Positions 58,946-64,000 of a stretch of DNA of 64,000 bases are shown here, one piece after another. A program made the position numbers and the translations under genes. Positions within the stretch are counted from its first letter, which is position 1. Each line of letters starts with the position of its first letter. Below the pieces are notes generated by a model. It saw nothing but the letters and a program-made list of their open reading frames with translations, had not been told where the DNA came from and did no database searches. The stretch comes from Rhodococcoides trifolii (lineage in GTDB: Bacteria > Actinomycetota > Actinomycetes > Mycobacteriales > Mycobacteriaceae), in NCBI RefSeq assembly GCF_014635345.1, contig NZ_BMCU01000002.1, positions 682,001-746,000 of the forward strand, read 5' to 3'.

Positions 58946-59331
58946 TCGTCGTCGGTTACACCCCGGATGTCTACGGTGCCGCGGCACTCGAACACGGCAT
59001 TGCCGAAGCCCGCGTACGCGGCACCTCGCTGAAGGTGCTCAACGTGACCAAGGGCGACGCGCTGGCCGATCCGCACTTCGCCGATTCCGGTGAGGTGGGG
59101 GAACTGCGCGGGGCCCTGGACAACTCAGGGCTGGAATTCGTCCTCGACCAGTCGGTGGTGAGCGATCTCGTGGAGGCGCTTCTGGAAGCCATGGAGGACG
59201 ACGCGGCCGATCTGTTGGTCATCGGGATCCGGCACCGGTCGCCGGTGGGCAAACTGCTGATGGGAAGTACCGCCCAGCGGGTGTTGCTGGACTGCCCCAA
59301 GCCGGTGTTGGCGGTGAAGCCGCTGAAGTGA
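58942..59331 (+). CDS. Universal stress protein (UspA family)
   Basis: A 129-residue UspA-fold protein. The ATP-binding type motif appears as [20 protein letters not shown] near 93-112, close to G-2X-G-9X-G(S/T), and the C-terminal end is [14 protein letters not shown] lies seven bases before ATG 58942, which overlaps the tctA stop. Coupling suggests it acts with the transporter, perhaps as a nucleotide-dependent regulator; Usp proteins are known partners of some tripartite transporters. Function inferred. Confidence 0.85.
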   Translation: MIVVGYTPDVYGAAALEHGIAEARVRGTSLKVLNVTKGDALADPHFADSGEVGELRGALDNSGLEFVLDQSVVSDLVEALLEAMEDDAADLLVIGIRHRSPVGKLLMGSTAQRVLLDCPKPVLAVKPLK

Positions 59332-59390
59332 GTGTGGCGTGATTTCGCGGGCGGGCAGGCCGGAGGCCGGTCGGGATTTCGTGGGCGGGC

Positions 59391-59414
59391 AGCGGTCTGG
59401 CAGAATGGACCGCT
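59391..59414 (+). terminator. Candidate hairpin after the tct-usp operon
   Basis: AGCGGTC and GACCGCT form a perfect seven-pair stem with a ten-base loop, 59 bases after the usp stop. No U-tract follows. The preceding sequence has two near copies of GATTTCGCGGGCGGGCAG (59341 and 59376). The rest of 59332-59539 shows nothing else but the rpsP ribosome binding site. Confidence 0.4.
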
Positions 59415-59539
59415 GTTCGCCCGTCTCCGGTTACGTACCGCGCGGCGGTCACGACATCCTTCATCGCAAAACCGGGTGCACATGCCATGCGCACCGCTGA
59501 ATTGCGCCGTGACCAATCATCGAAAGAGGCTCTACCAGC

Positions 59540-59989
59540 ATGTCCGTCAAGATCAAGCTCACCCGTCTCGGCAAGATCCGCAACCCGCAGTACCGCATCG
59601 TCGTCGCCGACGCGCGTACCCGCCGTGGTGGCCGTGCCATCGAGACCATCGGCAAGTACCACCCGAAGGAAGAGCCGTCGCTCATCGACGTCAACTCCGA
59701 GCGCGCCCTGTACTGGCTGGGTGTCGGCGCGCAGCCGACCGAGCCCGTCGAGGCCCTCCTGAAGATCACCGGTGACTGGCAGAAGTACAAGGGCCTTCCC
59801 GGCACCGAAGGCACCCTGCGCCACGCCGAGCCCAAGCCGTCGAAGCTCGACCTGTTCAACGCTGCACTCGCGCAGGCCGACGACGCCCCCACCGGCGACG
59901 CCACCACCCCGAAGAAGAAGAAGGCCGCCAAGACCGACGAGGCCGCTGACACCGCAGCCGACGCAACGGGCGAGGCCGCCGAGAAGTGA
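59540..59989 (+). CDS. rpsP: 30S ribosomal protein S16
   Basis: A 149-residue S16: the core ([36 protein letters not shown]) covers about 1-90, and an Ala/Lys/Asp-rich extension to the C-terminus is typical of actinobacteria. AAGAGG lies upstream. First gene of the conserved rpsP-khpA-rimM-trmD operon; it overlaps khpA by four bases. Confidence 0.97.
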   Translation: MSVKIKLTRLGKIRNPQYRIVVADARTRRGGRAIETIGKYHPKEEPSLIDVNSERALYWLGVGAQPTEPVEALLKITGDWQKYKGLPGTEGTLRHAEPKPSKLDLFNAALAQADDAPTGDATTPKKKKAAKTDEAADTAADATGEAAEK

Positions 59990-60228
59990 GCACCGTCGTC
60001 GCCGATGCGATCGAGCATCTGGTTCGCGGCATCGTCGCGAATCCCGATGACGTCCGTGTCGAGATGATCACCGGCCGCCGTGGCCGCACCGTCGAGGTGC
60101 ATGTGCACCCCGACGATCTGGGGAAGGTGATCGGCCGTGGTGGTCGCACCGCCACAGCGTTGCGGACCCTCGTCGCCGGCATCGGTGGACGCGGAATTCG
60201 TGTCGACGTCGTCGACACGGATCAGTAA
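59986..60228 (+). CDS. khpA: KH-domain RNA-binding protein KhpA
   Basis: An 80-residue KH protein. The GXXG-type loop is in [19 protein letters not shown] near residues 39-57. The N-terminus ([19 protein letters not shown]) is typical of KhpA, which pairs with KhpB in RNA binding. GTG 59986 overlaps rpsP (GTGA). Length and place are standard. Confidence 0.95.
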   Translation: MSTVVADAIEHLVRGIVANPDDVRVEMITGRRGRTVEVHVHPDDLGKVIGRGGRTATALRTLVAGIGGRGIRVDVVDTDQ

Positions 60229-60235
60229 CAGCGCA

Positions 60236-60778
60236 GTGGAGCTCGTCGTCGGTCGTGTGGCCAAGTCGCACGGCATCAAAGGTGAGCTCGTCGTCGAAGT
60301 ACGCACTGACGATCCCGACGATCGCTTTGCAGTGGGTAACACGCTGCGCGGCAAGCCTCGTCGTTCGAACGTCGTCACCGAGTACACGGTGGAAGCCGTC
60401 CGGGAACACTCCGGGCGGCTTCTGCTGCGTCTCGAGGGGATCACCGATCGTGGTGAGGCCGATGCCCTGCGCGGCGTGCTGTTCGTCGTCGACACATCGG
60501 AACTGCCACCGTCGGACGATCCGGACGAGTTCTACGACCACGAACTCGAAGGCATGGCCGTGCGGTTCGGGGCCGATCACGCGCAGGCCGGTGTCGAGGT
60601 GGGCACGGTGATCGAGGTACTGCATTCCGCTGCAGGCGAATTGCTGTCCATCCGACCCGCCGGTCAGGATGCCGGAGAGCTGTTGGTTCCGTTCGTCGCA
60701 GCCATCGTCACGTCCGTGTCCCGTGACGATCGAACGATCGAGATCGACCCTCCCGAAGGTCTCCTGGACGGGGACTGA
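60236..60778 (+). CDS. rimM: 16S rRNA processing protein RimM
   Basis: A 180-residue 30S maturation factor. Motifs: [20 protein letters not shown] at the N-terminus, the PRC-barrel segment [13 protein letters not shown] near 101, and the C-terminal [17 protein letters not shown] 60236 gives the normal N-terminus; the open frame upstream is within khpA. trmD starts one base after the stop. Confidence 0.95.
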   Translation: MELVVGRVAKSHGIKGELVVEVRTDDPDDRFAVGNTLRGKPRRSNVVTEYTVEAVREHSGRLLLRLEGITDRGEADALRGVLFVVDTSELPPSDDPDEFYDHELEGMAVRFGADHAQAGVEVGTVIEVLHSAAGELLSIRPAGQDAGELLVPFVAAIVTSVSRDDRTIEIDPPEGLLDGD

Positions 60779-60779
60779 C

Positions 60780-61466
60780 GTGCGTATCGATGTCGTCACC
60801 ATCTTTCCCGAATACCTCGAACCGTTGCGAACTGCCCTGCTGGGCAAAGCAATCGACAAGGGACTCGTCGAACTCGGCGTGCACGACCTCCGCTCGTGGA
60901 CCCACGACGTGCACAAGGCCGTCGACGATTCGCCGTACGGCGGCGGGCCGGGAATGGTCATGAAGCCCACCGTGTGGGGGGACGCGCTCGACGAAGTGCT
61001 GGACGAGAACTCGATACTCGTGGTCCCCACTCCCGCGGGCGTGCCCTTCACCCAGGAGACGGCGCAGCGCTGGTCGCACGAGGAGCACCTCGTGTTCGCC
61101 TGCGGCCGCTACGAAGGTATCGATCAGCGGGTGGTCGACGACGCTGCGCGCCGTGTTCGCGTGGAGGAAGTCAGCATCGGCGACTACGTGCTGATCGGCG
61201 GAGAGGCGGCGGTGCTGGTGATGTGCGAGGCGTTCACGCGGCTCGTACCCGGTGTACTGGGCAATCAGCAATCGCACGAGCAGGATTCGTTCTCCGACGG
61301 TCTCCTCGAAGGTCCTAGTTATACCCGCCCGGTGTCGTGGCGCGACCTCGACGTCCCCCCGATCCTTCTGTCCGGCGATCACGCGCGCATCGAGGCCTGG
61401 CGCCGGGAGCAGTCGCTGCAACGGACACGGGAGCGTCGGCCTGACTTGCTGCCGGACCAGCCCTAG
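60780..61466 (+). CDS. trmD: tRNA (guanine37-N1)-methyltransferase
   Basis: A 228-residue SPOUT methyltransferase of tRNA G37. Motifs: [40 protein letters not shown] near 58-77, and the trefoil-knot segments [16 protein letters not shown] and [19 protein letters not shown]. The GTG at 60780 follows rimM by one base. Its stop overlaps the lppW stop on the opposite strand by three bases. Confidence 0.96.
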   Translation: MRIDVVTIFPEYLEPLRTALLGKAIDKGLVELGVHDLRSWTHDVHKAVDDSPYGGGPGMVMKPTVWGDALDEVLDENSILVVPTPAGVPFTQETAQRWSHEEHLVFACGRYEGIDQRVVDDAARRVRVEEVSIGDYVLIGGEAAVLVMCEAFTRLVPGVLGNQQSHEQDSFSDGLLEGPSYTRPVSWRDLDVPPILLSGDHARIEAWRREQSLQRTRERRPDLLPDQP

Positions 61467-62386
61467 CCCGCCACGGTCCCGGTCGGGAACAGGATCTTCA
61501 GTGCGCCCGTCACGGTTGCGCGGGCGTGCTTCGCGCCGTCGTCGTCCGCGGGGGCGGTGTCGATACCGTCGGCCGCCCCGTCCGCGCCTTGGTACAACTC
61601 TTCGCGCGACATGACCGCCACGACGTACCGTGCGCCGTCACCGACGAACCCCGTCGAGAGATGGATCCATCGGTTCGAGACACAACACATCCAGCCCTGT
61701 TTGACTCCGCGCGTCGTTTCGCCCGGTAGTGCCGACGGAATGCCGAACGACTGCGGGTAACCGTCCGTGCCCTCGGGCGTGAACGATTCGAGAAGGCCGA
61801 TGATGCGATCGGCGCGGTCGCGCGCGAGTCCGCCGGTCCCGTCGAGCAACGATGCGTAGTAGCGGACGATGTCCGCGGCGGTGGTCTCGGTGTTCCACCA
61901 TCTGCCGTTCGCGGGCGGAGTCGTCGCCACCAAGCCGTACCGGGAGGCGACGCGAGTGACGATGTCGGTGTCCCCGTACGAACTCCACAGGACCTCGGCG
62001 GCACTGTCGTCCGAGGACGTCAGCATCGGGGCGAGGTTGTCCAGGTCGGTTTGCGTCAGAACGATCTCGCCGCGCGACTCGCGGAACAGGATGTCGTCGG
62101 CGATGAAAAGCTTGACCACAGAGGCCGTTTCGATGGGATCGGTGTCCCCGACTCCCATGTACGTACCGGTGGTGCGGTCGAGGAATCCGACGGAGAGCTG
62201 CGCACCCCGAGCCGCGGCACCGTCCGTGGCTTGCTGCAGGCGGCCGGTGAGGTCCGGTGCGGTCTCCATGTCGGCAGCCGGGAACTCCGGTGTGGTCACC
62301 GAGGGCGGCTCGTCGACGACAGGCGCGGAGCATGCGCAGACACCGAGCACCGCGACGACCGCGAAAGCAGACGCCCACCTCGTCAT
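61463..62386 (-). CDS. lppW: LppW-like lipoprotein with class A beta-lactamase fold
   Basis: A 307-residue lipoprotein; the N-terminus ends in a lipobox-like VCAC near residue 19. The serine-enzyme motif SVVK occurs in [21 protein letters not shown]-type motif ([11 protein letters not shown]) replaces SDN and KQG ([10 protein letters not shown]) replaces KTG. It could be a weak beta-lactamase/peptidase or a non-catalytic relative. Its place next to trmD matches what I recall of lppW (Rv2905) in M. tuberculosis. Convergent with trmD. Confidence 0.85.
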   Translation of the reverse strand: MTRWASAFAVVAVLGVCACSAPVVDEPPSVTTPEFPAADMETAPDLTGRLQQATDGAAARGAQLSVGFLDRTTGTYMGVGDTDPIETASVVKLFIADDILFRESRGEIVLTQTDLDNLAPMLTSSDDSAAEVLWSSYGDTDIVTRVASRYGLVATTPPANGRWWNTETTAADIVRYYASLLDGTGGLARDRADRIIGLLESFTPEGTDGYPQSFGIPSALPGETTRGVKQGWMCCVSNRWIHLSTGFVGDGARYVVAVMSREELYQGADGAADGIDTAPADDDGAKHARATVTGALKILFPTGTVAG

Positions 62387-62434
62387 CGCGTTCTACCCCT
62401 CGGTCTCGATACCCGTCCGACAGTACCGGCGCGG

Positions 62435-62440
62435 TAGGGT
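62435..62440 (+). promoter_or_regulatory. Candidate -10 element (TAGGGT) for tex
   Basis: TAGGGT ends eight bases before GTG 62449 with no Shine-Dalgarno sequence between, the same layout as before osmC, smc and the flippase gene in this window. Confidence 0.4.
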
Positions 62441-62448
62441 CCATCGCC

Positions 62449-64000
<1,552 letters not shown>

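Overview
This window is high-GC DNA from an actinobacterium of the order Mycobacteriales, most likely Rhodococcus or a close relative. Frequent GTG and TTG starts, 1-4 base gene overlaps, a SepIVA-type division protein, a GlnR-type control site before amt-glnB-glnD, a secreted antigen-85-like esterase and an LppW-type lipoprotein all support this. Genus is inference; the order is fairly secure. No tRNA, rRNA, CRISPR array, insertion sequence or integrase was seen.

The backbone is housekeeping DNA in an order I recall from Mycobacterium tuberculosis (about Rv2927c to Rv2905): sepIVA, DUF177, rnc, mutM, then osmC, acyP, smc, ftsY, amt, glnB, glnD, ffh, an amidohydrolase, then rpsP, khpA, rimM, trmD, lppW. 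Two blocks interrupt it. The first, about 6.8-39.4 kb, lies between mutM and osmC. The second, about 53.5-59.4 kb, lies between the amidohydrolase and rpsP.

Region by region: 1-2283 is a truncated AfsR-type regulator on the minus strand. 2355-6798 carries rsmD, coaD, sepIVA, DUF177, rpmF, rnc and mutM. 6805-7520 is a non-coding array of five 50-bp palindromic cores in long and short units. 7676-15628 is a full Kdp potassium system (a 30-codon membrane micropeptide, then kdpF, A, B, C, D, E), and 15665-18037 is a kinase-like/flippase membrane protein.

18048-38685 is a nearly complete purine-catabolism island. A PucR regulator is divergent from an operon for xanthine dehydrogenase (FAD, 2Fe-2S and Mo subunits), an 8-oxoguanine/guanine-type deaminase, an AzgA-type permease and XdhC. 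A convergent minus-strand operon encodes allantoinase, allantoicase, glycerate kinase, glyoxylate carboligase, tartronate semialdehyde reductase, hydroxypyruvate isomerase and a small GGCT/AIG2-like protein. A divergent plus-strand operon encodes OHCU decarboxylase, HIU hydrolase, uricase, a xanthine/urate-type permease and an IclR regulator. Together they take xanthine through urate and allantoin to glyoxylate and then to 2-phosphoglycerate. A recognisable ureidoglycolate lyase is the one missing step. The divergent control region holds two TTCC-N7-GGAA half-matches and a CRP/GlxR-like site; a perfect TTCC-N7-GGAA palindrome sits before the IclR gene.

38708-53552 returns to the backbone: ComB-like phosphatase, OsmC, acylphosphatase, esterase, SMC, FtsY, ammonium transport and PII signalling, Ffh and an amidohydrolase. 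53537-59331 is a CitA/B-type two-component system divergent from a TctCBA tricarboxylate transporter with a coupled UspA protein. 59540-64000 holds rpsP, khpA, rimM, trmD, lppW (minus strand) and the start of tex.
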